Source: Pseudoduganella albidiflava
GTDB taxonomy: Bacteria; Pseudomonadota; Gammaproteobacteria; Burkholderiales; Burkholderiaceae_D
Length of the DNA stretch: 64,000 nt
Assembly (NCBI RefSeq): GCF_004322755.1
Contig: NZ_CP036401.1
Span: forward strand, 4,092,001 to 4,156,000
Direction: 5' to 3'
The notes beneath the pieces are model-generated. The model saw nothing but the letters and a program-made list of their open reading frames with translations, had not been told where the DNA came from and ran no database searches. Shown here in pieces: positions 26,048-34,886 of this stretch (position 1 is the stretch's first letter; the number at the start of each line of letters is the position of its first letter). Both the position numbers and the translations under genes were made by a program.

Positions 26048-27223
26048 CTACCGGCTCACCGAGCGGTCCCGCCCCGCATGCTTGGCGTCGTACAGGGCCT
26101 TGTCGGCGCGTTCGATCACGTCGTCGATCGATTCGCCTTCCCGGTATGGCGTGACGCCCGCCGAGAACGTGAGCCGGATCTCCGGCACGTCCGCGCAGAC
26201 CGGTGTGTCGCGCAGCGAACGGCGCATGCGCTCCATGCCGGAATCCAGGTCGGCCGGGGGCGAGCCGGCCAGGATGATGACGAATTCCTCGCCGCCCCAG
26301 CGGCCGACGATGTCGGTCGTGCGCAGGTGGGCGCGGGCCCGGTCGGCAAAGCCGGTCAGCACGTCGTCGCCGACGGCATGGCCGAAGCGGTCGTTGATGC
26401 TCTTGAAATGATCGAGGTCGGCCAGCGCCACCGCGAACGCCGGGCCGCCCCGGTCGAAGCGCGCGATGTGCTCGGCCAGCAGCTCGCGCATGTGGCGCCG
26501 GTTCGGCAAGCCGGTCAGTTCATCGAGGGTGGCCACGCGGCGGATTTTTTCCAGCGCGGTTTCCAGTTCCGCCTTCTGCTTCTGCAGGCGCTCGCGCATC
26601 GCCCGCAGCTGGGCGGACAGGGACGAGATCGCGGGCAGCACGGTGGCCAGGATCGCGTAATGGATCACCTCGACCTCGGGCGGATACGTGAGCGGATCGT
26701 GCAGCGCGCACCAGACCATCACGGCGCCCATCAGCACCAGCGTATAGCGCATCAGCAGCCACACGTAGCGGGTACGCATCTCGAACATGCCGAACACGAT
26801 CACCATCGCCGCCAGCGCCAGCATGGAGGGATGGGCCGGCCCGGCGATCATATAGGCCGCCGCGACCAGTGTCTGCGCACAGATGGCCTGCGGCAGCGCC
26901 AGCGACGGCGCGCTGAAACGCAGGTTGAAGCCGCTGCGGATGGCGGCATAGAACGCCGTGACGACGGAGCCGCAAGCCAGCGCCAGCACGCCGGTCCAGC
27001 CGGGATCGAAGATGCCCCGCTCGCCGCCGTAGAACAGGATGACGATGCAGATCGCGTACACGCCCGCCGTCATCAGGGCCACGATCGCCCGGCGGCGCTG
27101 CTTGAAGTCGGCCGAGAGGACGAGATCGCCGATGCGCTGCGCCGCGCGTGCCATCACGGGCCGGGCCGCCTTGCCCACTTCAATGGCATCCACGATGGCC
27201 TTCCGGGCTGGTGGAAAGGGCAT
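26048..27223 (-). CDS. Membrane-bound diguanylate cyclase (GGDEF)
   Basis: The 391-aa protein has about six transmembrane segments (about residues 45-205), a short coiled-coil linker (LRAMRERLQKQKAELETALEKI) and a GGDEF domain (about 222-385). The active-site signature is GGEEF (310-314), and an inhibitory I-site RTTD (301-304) lies exactly five residues upstream. It should therefore be an active c-di-GMP synthase under product feedback inhibition. The N-terminal sensor region matches no named domain that I recognise. The gene is monocistronic and convergent with nothing; its upstream region to the phasin is long. Confidence 0.9.
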   Translation of the reverse strand: MPFPPARKAIVDAIEVGKAARPVMARAAQRIGDLVLSADFKQRRRAIVALMTAGVYAICIVILFYGGERGIFDPGWTGVLALACGSVVTAFYAAIRSGFNLRFSAPSLALPQAICAQTLVAAAYMIAGPAHPSMLALAAMVIVFGMFEMRTRYVWLLMRYTLVLMGAVMVWCALHDPLTYPPEVEVIHYAILATVLPAISSLSAQLRAMRERLQKQKAELETALEKIRRVATLDELTGLPNRRHMRELLAEHIARFDRGGPAFAVALADLDHFKSINDRFGHAVGDDVLTGFADRARAHLRTTDIVGRWGGEEFVIILAGSPPADLDSGMERMRRSLRDTPVCADVPEIRLTFSAGVTPYREGESIDDVIERADKALYDAKHAGRDRSVSR

Positions 27224-27902
27224 CGCCCCACGAACGACGGTCGGTGGAGGGCCATCCGCTACGGGACGGCGCCTTGCAGTACCGCGGTGAATGTGCTGCC
27301 TGCTCTGGAACCTGGCGATGTGCTGGGGTGGAGACTGGTGGCTTCAAGGTCTGGTGCGCTGGTCCATTGCCGCTCGTGCAAGTCAACATGGATGGCTGGC
27401 CACGGCCGGGTGGCCGCTCATCCCTCCTCCATGCCCGGGTCATCAACGGCCCGGCCATGGCAACGGTCAGGAAACTAGTTGATTTCTGGCACTATAACAT
27501 GGGAACGGACATTATTTTCATCCGCCAGACACCTGTTGCACGGGCGCAGGCGCGCGCAAAACAGGCGCTTGACAAGCCACGCGGACCGGTAATGTTCCCT
27601 TGGGAAACGCGCGGCTGGCAGGGGAAATCATGCCAGATGAAAGCAACCCCGGGCGCCCGTTTGCAAGTGCCGCAGGGCTCGCGCCGAGGCTCGCGGCCAC
27701 ACCGGAACGATTCAGAATAATCCGACCCGGCACGTCAAACGCCTGTCACAAATGGTCCATAAGGTAGGCAGCACGCACCAGGCCACCCTGGCGCGCTGCA
27801 CGCAACTCAGCAATGACGTTGCCCTTTCCGGCCACCCGCCAGATGCGCATCCTGCAACTGCCGTGTTCGCCAGTTGATGAACTTCACTTCATGAGGTATG
27901 CC
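27224..27902. other. 679-bp stretch without recognisable gene
   Basis: This gap separates the divergent diguanylate cyclase and phasin genes. Open frames here have no family resemblance and no good ribosome-binding sites. TTGACA at 27569-27574 with TAATGT at 27590-27595 (15-bp spacer) is a weak promoter candidate for the phasin. A short inverted repeat CTGGCA/TGCCAG lies at 27615-27636. Nothing else is evident. Confidence 0.5.
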
Positions 27903-28535
27903 ATGTTCCCGTTCTCGCAAGCCGTTACGCCCGCAGTCCGTACGCACCTGAATGCCCAGGCAGCTTTCCTGAACGACGTGTCGAAATCGCTGACCCGTTC
28001 GTTCCAGGAACTGTGCCAGCTGAACATCCAGCTGGGCCAGACCATGCTGGAGGAAAGCACCATCGTCGGCCACCAGCTGTTGACCACCGATCGTCCTTCC
28101 GACCTGATCTCCGTGACCGCCGCACGCGCCCAGCCTGCTACGGAAAAGCTGCGCGCCTACCAGCAGCACATCTCGCGCGTGGCCGCCGACAGCCAGGTCG
28201 ATTTCGCCCAGGTCGCCGAACAGCACGTGCAGGAAACCTCGCGCACGGCACGCGCGCTGGCTGACCAGGTGGCGCGCACCGCCGCCGAAGAAACCGACCG
28301 CTCGCTGCGCCACCAGGAAGAATCGCTGAAGAACTTCCGCGACCCGTTCGCCCAGGACGGCGCGCAGCGCGGCAACGGCAGCACCCACCACGGCAGCATG
28401 CAGGCGGAAGTCCGCGGCGAAGCCGGCTCCGCCCAGTTCAAGGTGGATGGCGAGGCATCGACCCAGGGCAACCTGCAAGGTGGCCAGGCTGCGCAGGGCA
28501 ACCAGCACGGCACGAAACAGGGCAAGTCGGCCTGA
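27903..28535 (+). CDS. phaP: Phasin family protein (PHA granule-associated)
   Basis: The 210-aa protein is almost entirely amphipathic helix in its first 145 residues (FPFSQAVTPAVRTHLNAQ, LTRSFQELCQLNIQLGQTMLEE, YQQHISRVAADSQVDFAQVAEQ), the pattern of the TIGR01841-type phasins that coat polyhydroxyalkanoate granules. The last 60 residues are a Gly/Gln/His-rich disordered tail, longer than usual. ATG 27903 follows GAGG; an in-frame ATG at 27891 would add only four residues. Phasins control granule size and surface. No PHA synthase gene is near. Confidence 0.85.
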   Translation: MFPFSQAVTPAVRTHLNAQAAFLNDVSKSLTRSFQELCQLNIQLGQTMLEESTIVGHQLLTTDRPSDLISVTAARAQPATEKLRAYQQHISRVAADSQVDFAQVAEQHVQETSRTARALADQVARTAAEETDRSLRHQEESLKNFRDPFAQDGAQRGNGSTHHGSMQAEVRGEAGSAQFKVDGEASTQGNLQGGQAAQGNQHGTKQGKSA

Positions 28536-28642
28536 GTTGAATCTGTAAGCCGCGGGTGACGCCAGTCGCCCGCGTGCCTCGGCCCGCGCCCGCGAAGCCT
28601 GCGTGCGCGGCCTTTGTTCCCCAGCTCTTTATCTACCATTTT

Positions 28643-29494
28643 TCAGCGCCGCAACTCCGCCATGATCCGCTCCGCCAGGAAATCGCACGGCGGGCGCCGC
28701 GACTTGGCACTGCGCGCCAAAATGACTTCCAGCGCATCGATCTCCGGCAAGCCTTGCGCCTGCCCCAGCAAGGTCAGGTGGCGCGGCACCGCGCACTGCG
28801 CCAGCGGCGCGACGGCAAGCCCGGCCTCGACCATGCTGAGCAGCCCCATCAGGCTGGGACTCTCGAACGACGTCCGGTACGTGATCCTGGCCCGCTCCAG
28901 GCTGCGGATGGCGTTTTCCCGCGCCACGCTGCCGGGCAGGAACACGGCGATCGGCAACGGCCGCTCGCGCCAGATCCCGGCCGCGCCGGGCGACGCCGCC
29001 CACACCATGGGTTCGAAGCGGATGAATTCGCCCGACAGGCCTTTGACCCGCGTGGCGCACACCAGGTCGACCGAGCCCTCCTTCACCATCGGCGCCAGCG
29101 CCACGCTGGGCAGGCCGACCACCTGGATTTCCACCCTCGGGTAGGTGGCGGAAAACTTCTTGAGGATCGCCGGCAGCAGCGACGACGCATAGTCGTCCGG
29201 CACGCCGATGACGACGCGGCCGGTCACGTCGGGCCGCACCACGGCGGCCCATGCCTCTTCGCGCAGGGCAAGCATGCGCCGCGCATAGGTCAGCAAAACT
29301 TCGCCGTCCTGGGTCGGCGTCACGCTGCGCGGTTTGCGCACGAACAGCGGCTTGCCCAGCGCCGCCTCGAGCGTCTTGATCTGCATGCTGACCGCCGATT
29401 GCGAGCGGTGCACGACTTCGGCCGCGCGGCTGATGTTGCCGGTGTCGGCCACGGCGACGATCATCGCGAGGACATCCAGGTCGAGTGCTTTCAT
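28643..29494 (-). CDS. LysR-family transcriptional regulator
   Basis: The 283-aa protein has an N-terminal winged helix-turn-helix (residues 3-62: DVLAMIVAVADTGNISRAAE, then RSQSAVSMQIKTLEAALG) and a periplasmic-binding-like effector domain (about 90-280: GRVVIGVPDDYASSLLPAIL). It is divergent from an alpha/beta hydrolase gene. A perfect LysR-type inverted repeat lies in the 116-bp gap, 29 bp upstream of its own start, so it probably represses itself and activates the hydrolase gene in response to an unknown ligand. Confidence 0.93.
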   Translation of the reverse strand: MKALDLDVLAMIVAVADTGNISRAAEVVHRSQSAVSMQIKTLEAALGKPLFVRKPRSVTPTQDGEVLLTYARRMLALREEAWAAVVRPDVTGRVVIGVPDDYASSLLPAILKKFSATYPRVEIQVVGLPSVALAPMVKEGSVDLVCATRVKGLSGEFIRFEPMVWAASPGAAGIWRERPLPIAVFLPGSVARENAIRSLERARITYRTSFESPSLMGLLSMVEAGLAVAPLAQCAVPRHLTLLGQAQGLPEIDALEVILARSAKSRRPPCDFLAERIMAELRR

Positions 29495-29522
29495 GGGGGT
29501 CCCGTATTATTTCGAATGCATC

Positions 29523-29543
29523 GCTATCAGCAAATCTGATAGC
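29523..29543. promoter_or_regulatory. LysR box in the divergent promoter
   Basis: GCTATCAG-CAAAT-CTGATAGC is a perfect inverted repeat with 8-bp arms and contains the T-N11-A core expected for LysR-type regulators. It lies between the LysR gene (start 29494) and the hydrolase gene (start 29611). Confidence 0.75.
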
Positions 29544-29610
29544 AACGATCAATATTATGCGATTTTCCTGGACGAGTGGGTCATGCATAGTAGCGGAAAG
29601 GAGCCCACCC

Positions 29611-30471
29611 ATGAACGCACGAACCGACCTGTCCAGCCTTGCCCTCCCGGAGGTGTACTTCGCCACGCTGCCATCCGGCACCCGGGTGCCCTACGTGGCC
29701 AGCGGCTATGGCGAACCGCTGCTGTTCATCCACGGCTCGCTGTGCGACTACCGCTACTGGGGCAGCCAGGCCAGCGCACTGTCGAAACAGTTCTTCTGCA
29801 TGTCGGTCAGCCTGAGCCACTACTGGCCGGACGACCAGGACCGCATGCCGGGCGAGTTCGGCTGGCGCACCCATGTCGAGGAACTGGCCGACTTCATCGC
29901 CATGATGCAGGTGGGGCCGGTGCACCTGGTGGGTCATTCGCGTGGCGGCTGCGTGGCCTTCCACCTGGCGCGCGAATATCCGCACCTGGTGAAGACGCTG
30001 ACGCTGGCCGATCCGGGCGGGCCGTTGCAGGTGGCCGGCACGGCCGAAGCGCAATTGCCGGCGGCGACCGTGGCCCTGCGCGCCCGGGCCGCCGCGCTGA
30101 TCGAGGAAGGCGCCGTCGACGCCGGCCTCGAACTGTTCGTCGATTCGGTCAGCATGCCGGGGGCCTGGCGCAAGAGCCCCGCGGGCTTCCGCCGCATGGC
30201 GATCGACAACGCTGCCACCCTGCCCAAGCAGTTCCGCGATCCGCTGCCGGCCTACACGCAGGCGGACGCCGCCGGCCTGCGCTGCCAGCTGCTCCTCGTC
30301 GAAGGCGAACGCAGCCCCCGCATGTATCGCGACAACGCCGCGCAGTTGCTGGCGTGGCATGCGGACGCGGAAAAGCGCACCATCGCCGGCGCGTCGCACG
30401 GCATGAACGTCTCGCATCCGGCGGCGTTCAACCGGGTCATCGAAGGCTTTGTCCGCGCGTCGGCGGCATGA
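29611..30471 (+). CDS. Alpha/beta hydrolase
   Basis: The 286-aa enzyme lacks a signal peptide. It shows the oxyanion loop LLFIHGSLCDYRYWG, the Ser nucleophile elbow GHSRGG, and a catalytic His in the late segment ASHGMN. The acidic triad residue probably lies near VEGERSP. ATG 29611 is supported by AAAGGAG; the longer upstream frame would run across the LysR box. It resembles the broad 3-oxoadipate enol-lactonase/esterase-like group, but substrate cannot be named. The divergent LysR regulator is the likely controller. Confidence 0.85.
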   Translation: MNARTDLSSLALPEVYFATLPSGTRVPYVASGYGEPLLFIHGSLCDYRYWGSQASALSKQFFCMSVSLSHYWPDDQDRMPGEFGWRTHVEELADFIAMMQVGPVHLVGHSRGGCVAFHLAREYPHLVKTLTLADPGGPLQVAGTAEAQLPAATVALRARAAALIEEGAVDAGLELFVDSVSMPGAWRKSPAGFRRMAIDNAATLPKQFRDPLPAYTQADAAGLRCQLLLVEGERSPRMYRDNAAQLLAWHADAEKRTIAGASHGMNVSHPAAFNRVIEGFVRASAA

Positions 30472-30680
30472 TGCGCTGAACCCGCGGGCAGGCTGGGGCG
30501 GCAAGTGCCTGCTACCGGCCGTCCGCACCGTCCCGGGTGTCGTAAAGATGGTCATCCGGTGCGCCGCAAACATGGCAGAATGATAGCCTTTCCAACCATG
30601 TAGCCGACCGGTTCGCCAACCGCTGCTCCGCCCCCGCACGCGGACCCGACCGGCCGACGGCAACCGGGCGGCGCACGCCG

Positions 30681-32741
30681 ATGCTGAAGATGATCGACAA
30701 GACTGGGAACGAGAATGTTGGGAACGGCAATGCCGGGAACGACAATGCCGGGAACGGCAATGCGCACCTTGCCGGGGGCGGCGAAGGGATCGGGGAAGGA
30801 ATCGGCAAAGGAATCGGCGAGTTCCCTGGGCTGGCCTACCTGCCGCCGCCCTGCCCTGCCGACGAGGCCGAACGGCTGATCGCCCTGGGCGCCACGCAGC
30901 TGCTCGACTCCGAGCCCGAGGAATTGTTCGACCGGCTGACCCGTGTCGCCTGCGCCTCGCTGTCGGTGCCCGTCAGCCTGATCTCGCTGGTCGACGACGA
31001 GCGCCAGTGGTTCAAGTCGAGCTGCGGCCTCGATGCCCGCGAAACGCCGCGCGACGTATCGTTCTGCGGCCACGCGATCCTCGCCGACCAGCCCTTCATC
31101 GTGGAAGACGCCACCCGCGATGGCCGGTTCGCCGGCAATCCCCTCGTCACGGGCGCCCCTGGCATCCGCTTCTATGCGGGCATCCCCATTCATTCGGCCG
31201 GCAGGCGGATCGGTACCCTGTGCGTGATCGACACGGTGCCGCGCAGTCCCACGCCGCAGGAAATCGTGCTGCTGCAGGCATTGGCCCGCACCATCGAAGA
31301 CTTGCTGTACTTCCGGCAGACGGCGCTGGAATCGCTGGCACTGGTGGACGCCTGGACCACGACGCAACAAGGCCCGGACCCGCACGTGCGGGTCCATTCG
31401 CTGAAGAACCAGGTGCTGCGCGACCCGCTGACCGGCCTGCCCAACCGTTTCGCGATCGACCGGAAGATCGAGGAAATGCTGGCGCTCGCGCCGCGGCGCA
31501 GCGGCACGGCGCTGCTGGCACTCATCGACATCGACAACCTCGCCGGCATCAACGAGCGGCTGGGCCACCGGATCGGCGACCGCCTGATCGCCGTGGTGGC
31601 GGAGCGGCTCAAGGAGCTCGCCGGCGCACGCGATACCTGTGCCCGGATCGGCGGCGGCATGTTCGCGCTGCTGGTACAGGGCGACACGACACTGGCCGCG
31701 GCAACCGGCCGCCTCGGCGCTGTGCACGAAGCCCTGAACAAGCTGGTCCTCAGCGACGACCTGGTCATCCACTGCAGCCTGACCACCGGGTACGCGCCGC
31801 TGCGCGACAGCTGGGCCGATGCCGGGGCGTGGCTGAATACCGCACATGAAGCGGTACGCCAGGCCAAGGCCCTGGGCCACGGACTGATGAGCGCTTTCAA
31901 CCAGGCCCTGTACCGGCTCAATCATCGCTCCCTCGAACACGACTTGCGGGGCGCGGTGGCGGGTGGCCAGCTGTTCCTGCTCTACCAGGAAAAACGCAAC
32001 GTCGAGAGCGACCGGATGGCCGGCGTGGAGGCCCTGATCCGCTGGCAGCACCCGACACTGGGCCTGATTTCGCCGGCCGATTTCATTCCCGTCGCCGAGG
32101 AAAGCGCCCTGATCGTGGACATCGGGCGATGGACGCTGGACGAAGCATGCCGGCAGCTGCGCGCCTGGGCCGATGCGGGCGGCATGCCGTTGCCCGTCGC
32201 CGTGAACCTGTCGCCGCGCCAGTTCCTGCATGGCGACATCGCCGGCTCGGTGCGCGAAGCCCTGGCCGCCCATCGCCTGCCCGGGCACCTGCTGGAACTG
32301 GAACTGACGGAATCGGTGGCGGTGCACGACGTCGACCGCGCGATCAGCATCATGTACCAGCTGAAGGAACTCGGCGTCACGCTCAGCCTCGACGATTTCG
32401 GCACCGGGTTTTCCAGCCTGTCCTATCTGATGCGACTGCCTGTCGACAAGCTGAAGATCGACCGCTCCTTCATCGGCGGCCTGCAGGATAGCGCACGCTC
32501 GCGCGCCATCGTCAAGGGCGTCATCGATATCAGCCGTGGCCTGGGCATCCACGTGATCGCCGAGGGCGTGGAAACCGGCGCCCAGGCATCCCGGCTCAGG
32601 GAACTCGGCTGCGTTGAAATGCAGGGCTATTTCTTCGGGCGTCCGGTACCGCCCGCACAGGTGGAGCAGTACCGTGCGGCCGGCGCGAGCGAACAGTCGG
32701 CGGGCGCGGCCCCGGCAGGCGCCGGCGCCAGGGCGCGATAG
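30681..32741 (+). CDS. GAF-GGDEF-EAL protein, likely c-di-GMP phosphodiesterase
   Basis: This 686-aa protein starts with about 50 residues of Gly/Asn-rich imperfect repeats. A GAF domain follows (about 75-215: VPVSLISLVDDERQWFKSSC to GIPIHSAGRRIGTLCVID). The GGDEF domain (about 245-415) is degenerate, with GGGMF in place of GGDEF. The EAL domain (about 430-670) has intact key motifs: EALIRW (Glu450), LDDFGTGFSSLSYL and EGVET. It is probably a soluble c-di-GMP phosphodiesterase controlled by the GAF ligand, with GGDEF as a GTP-binding regulator. The start is uncertain because no good ribosome-binding site is seen and the repeat leader could be untranslated. Confidence 0.88.
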   Translation: MLKMIDKTGNENVGNGNAGNDNAGNGNAHLAGGGEGIGEGIGKGIGEFPGLAYLPPPCPADEAERLIALGATQLLDSEPEELFDRLTRVACASLSVPVSLISLVDDERQWFKSSCGLDARETPRDVSFCGHAILADQPFIVEDATRDGRFAGNPLVTGAPGIRFYAGIPIHSAGRRIGTLCVIDTVPRSPTPQEIVLLQALARTIEDLLYFRQTALESLALVDAWTTTQQGPDPHVRVHSLKNQVLRDPLTGLPNRFAIDRKIEEMLALAPRRSGTALLALIDIDNLAGINERLGHRIGDRLIAVVAERLKELAGARDTCARIGGGMFALLVQGDTTLAAATGRLGAVHEALNKLVLSDDLVIHCSLTTGYAPLRDSWADAGAWLNTAHEAVRQAKALGHGLMSAFNQALYRLNHRSLEHDLRGAVAGGQLFLLYQEKRNVESDRMAGVEALIRWQHPTLGLISPADFIPVAEESALIVDIGRWTLDEACRQLRAWADAGGMPLPVAVNLSPRQFLHGDIAGSVREALAAHRLPGHLLELELTESVAVHDVDRAISIMYQLKELGVTLSLDDFGTGFSSLSYLMRLPVDKLKIDRSFIGGLQDSARSRAIVKGVIDISRGLGIHVIAEGVETGAQASRLRELGCVEMQGYFFGRPVPPAQVEQYRAAGASEQSAGAAPAGAGARAR
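30705..30764 (+). repeat. Four 15-bp tandem repeats in the 5' end of the EAL gene
   Basis: Four units of GGGAACGRSAATGYY (30705, 30720, 30735, 30750) encode Gly-Asn-(Asp/Glu/Gly)-Asn-(Val/Ala)-like residues. Shorter 12-bp GGAATCGGCRAR repeats follow near 30797-30820. Such in-frame repeats can vary in copy number without shifting the frame. Confidence 0.7.
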
Positions 32742-32791
32742 ATAGCATCGAAAAGCAATGGGCACGGCGGGGATCGCCGTCAGGAATCACA

Positions 32792-33607
32792 TCACAGCAC
32801 GAGGATCCCCTGCAGCGACGAGATGCGCGCCGGGTCCGACCACGTGTCCAGCAGTGTTCCATCGGCGCCGAAGGACAGCAGCTGGCGGCCCTTGTGGCCG
32901 TTGTCCGGGCCATGCCCCTGCCAGTTGGCGACGATGACGCGGCCGTCGTCCAGCACCTGGAACGTGGCATAGAAATGCGGCGCCACGTCGTCCGGCACCT
33001 GCCCCGCCCGGCCGAACGTATGCACCAGCGCGCCACCCGCGTCGAAGCGCGCCATGAACGCGCCATAGCCGGCCGACACCAGCGTGCCGCCGCAGGGCAG
33101 CCGCTCGGCTTTCCACGCATGCTCGAAGCCCGGTGCCGCCAGCTTGCGCAGCGGGCGCAATTGCGAATCCGTCTCCAGGATATGGTCGTTGGTGCACAGC
33201 AGGTAGCCCTCCCCGGCGGGCCGCATCAGGCGGACGTAGTCGCCGTCGCGGCGGACCGAGGCGACCTGACAGAGGTCCGCATCGAGGGTCAGCACGTGGA
33301 TGCCGTCGACGCCGCCGTCCAGGTTCATGCCGGTCACCAGCGTGCGGCCGTCGGGCAGGCGGCGCGCGGCGGTCACGCCGGTCCACCGGTCGCAGGCGCG
33401 CAGCACGGCCCCGGTGGCGATGTCGAGCTCGATGAAGCCGCGCTCGAAGCCCACCAGCGCGCGGTCGCGGCCGATGCGCTGCAGGTCGCGCGCCAGCGGA
33501 AAGTCGGCCAGGTCGCGCTGCCAGCCGGCGCGCGCATCGCCCGTATCGACCAGGTGCAGCCGCTGGCGGCCTTCGTCGATCGCCAGCAGGGTCAGCGCGG
33601 GCATCAT
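32792..33607 (-). CDS. Beta-propeller protein of the uronate locus, function unknown
   Basis: The 271-aa protein overlaps the ABC ATPase stop by 4 nt (start ATG 33607), so it is translationally coupled to it. It has no signal peptide. The sequence is a chain of propeller-like repeats (LTLLAIDEGRQRLHLVDTG, DGRTLVTGMNLDGGVDGIHVL, GGTLVSAGYGAFMARFDAGG, DGRVIVANWQGHGPDNGHKG), similar in style to cytoplasmic YVTN/PQQ-like propellers. No catalytic motif is recognised. Its coupling to the importer ATPase suggests a role in handling the imported sugar, perhaps as an isomerase- or lyase-like propeller; this is inference. Confidence 0.75.
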   Translation of the reverse strand: MMPALTLLAIDEGRQRLHLVDTGDARAGWQRDLADFPLARDLQRIGRDRALVGFERGFIELDIATGAVLRACDRWTGVTAARRLPDGRTLVTGMNLDGGVDGIHVLTLDADLCQVASVRRDGDYVRLMRPAGEGYLLCTNDHILETDSQLRPLRKLAAPGFEHAWKAERLPCGGTLVSAGYGAFMARFDAGGALVHTFGRAGQVPDDVAPHFYATFQVLDDGRVIVANWQGHGPDNGHKGRQLLSFGADGTLLDTWSDPARISSLQGILVL

Positions 33608-34713
33608 GCGGCCTCCCGCTGGCCGAGGCCGATGTTCGCTTCCGTGGCCGCGTCGAACACGTGCGTGCGGGCTGTGTCCAGGTACAGCGTCAGCGCCTGC
33701 TCGGGCTCCAGTCTCGCATGGCCGCCGAGCCGTGCCACCACTGTGCCGCCGCCCACGCGCAAGGTGACGATGGTCTCGGCGCCCAGCGGTTCCACCACGT
33801 CCACCACGGCGGCCAGCGGTTCGCCGGCAGCCCGGTCGAGCGACAGGATTTCCGGGCGCAGGCCCAGTTTCACGGCGCGCCCCCCGTTCATTGCCAGGCC
33901 GGCCGCCACGCGGTCCGCCATCGCCGCCGGCAGGCGCAACGCATAGCCGTCGCCGACCACGCAGCCATCGCGCAATTCCCCGTCCAGGAAACTCATCGCC
34001 GGCGAGCCGATGAAGCCGCCGACGAACACGTTGACGGGCCGCTCGTACAGCTCCATCGGGCTGGCCACCTGCTGGATCTCGCCGCCCTTCATGACGACGA
34101 TGCGGTCGCCCATCGTCATCGCCTCCACCTGGTCGTGCGTGACATAGACCGTGGTCACGCCCAGCTGGCGGTGCAGCTTCAGGATCGACGCGCGCATCTC
34201 CACGCGCAGCTTGGCGTCGAGGTTGGACAAGGGCTCGTCCATCAGGAACGCCTGCGGCTTGCGCACGATGGCACGGCCCAGCGCCACCCGCTGCCGCTGG
34301 CCGCCGGACAGTTCCTTCGGCCGGCGTTCCAGCAGGTGATCGAGCTGCAGCATGCGCGCCGCCTCGTCCACCCGCTGCGCGACCGCCGCCTTCGGCACGC
34401 CGTCCAGCTTCAGCGCGAAACCCATGTTCTGCCGCACCGTCATGTGCGGATACAGCGCGTAGCTCTGGAACACCATGGCGATATCGCGCTCCTTCGGTTG
34501 CAGGTCGTTGACGACCGTGCCGCCGATGCGCAGCGTGCCGTCGGAGATGTCTTCCAGGCCGGCGATCATGCGCAGCGTGGTCGACTTGCCGCAGCCGGAC
34601 GGGCCGACGAAGACGACGAATTCGCCATCGCCGATATCGAGGCTGAAATCGCGCACGGCATGGAAACCGTTGTCGTAGAACTTGCGCACCTGTTGTAACG
34701 AGATCGCCGCCAT
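33604..34713 (-). CDS. ABC importer ATPase, MalK/UgpC type
   Basis: The 369-aa ATPase has Walker A GPSGCGKSTT, Q-loop FQSYALYPHMTV, signature LSGGQRQRVALGRAI, Walker B AFLMDEPLSNLD and H-loop VYVTHDQVEAM. A C-terminal MalK-type TOBE regulatory domain follows (about 235-369). Such ATPases serve carbohydrate importers with two permeases. The matching permeases and binding protein are 10 kb away (43078-46615) and share LacI-type operators, so this is probably their ATPase. A perfect operator lies 20 bp upstream of its start. Confidence 0.93.
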   Translation of the reverse strand: MAAISLQQVRKFYDNGFHAVRDFSLDIGDGEFVVFVGPSGCGKSTTLRMIAGLEDISDGTLRIGGTVVNDLQPKERDIAMVFQSYALYPHMTVRQNMGFALKLDGVPKAAVAQRVDEAARMLQLDHLLERRPKELSGGQRQRVALGRAIVRKPQAFLMDEPLSNLDAKLRVEMRASILKLHRQLGVTTVYVTHDQVEAMTMGDRIVVMKGGEIQQVASPMELYERPVNVFVGGFIGSPAMSFLDGELRDGCVVGDGYALRLPAAMADRVAAGLAMNGGRAVKLGLRPEILSLDRAAGEPLAAVVDVVEPLGAETIVTLRVGGGTVVARLGGHARLEPEQALTLYLDTARTHVFDAATEANIGLGQREAA

Positions 34714-34732
34714 GCTGGTTTATCCCTGAAAT

Positions 34733-34744
34733 GTTAACGTTAAC
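34733..34744. promoter_or_regulatory. LacI-type operator, ABC ATPase promoter
   Basis: GTTAACGTTAAC is a perfect 12-bp palindrome 20 bp upstream of the ATPase gene. It is one of seven strong sites sharing the consensus GWTAACGTTAWC in this region. Confidence 0.75.
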
Positions 34745-34817
34745 TATGATGTCATGTATATTAGTCCTTGTTTTCCGGTGGCGCAACGGGCCAGTACAAA
34801 TCAGCGCGCACAAAATT

Positions 34818-34829
34818 GATAACGTTATC
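34818..34829. promoter_or_regulatory. LacI-type operator, PL8 lyase promoter
   Basis: GATAACGTTATC is a perfect 12-bp palindrome 58 bp upstream of the PL8 gene and 85 bp from the other operator in the divergent promoter, about eight helical turns, which would permit looping. Confidence 0.75.
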
Positions 34830-34886
34830 TATCCACCGCTGGCGCCCGCTTGCTGCCCGCCGCCAGCGCATCGACAATGGAGACCT

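Noticed and set aside
27148..27720. 190-codon plus-strand frame upstream of the phasin
   Set aside because: No ribosome-binding site, overlaps the diguanylate cyclase 5' end, and shows no recognisable family.
30552..32765. 737-codon minus-strand frame opposite the EAL gene
   Set aside because: The plus strand encodes GAF and EAL motifs; the antisense frame has none.
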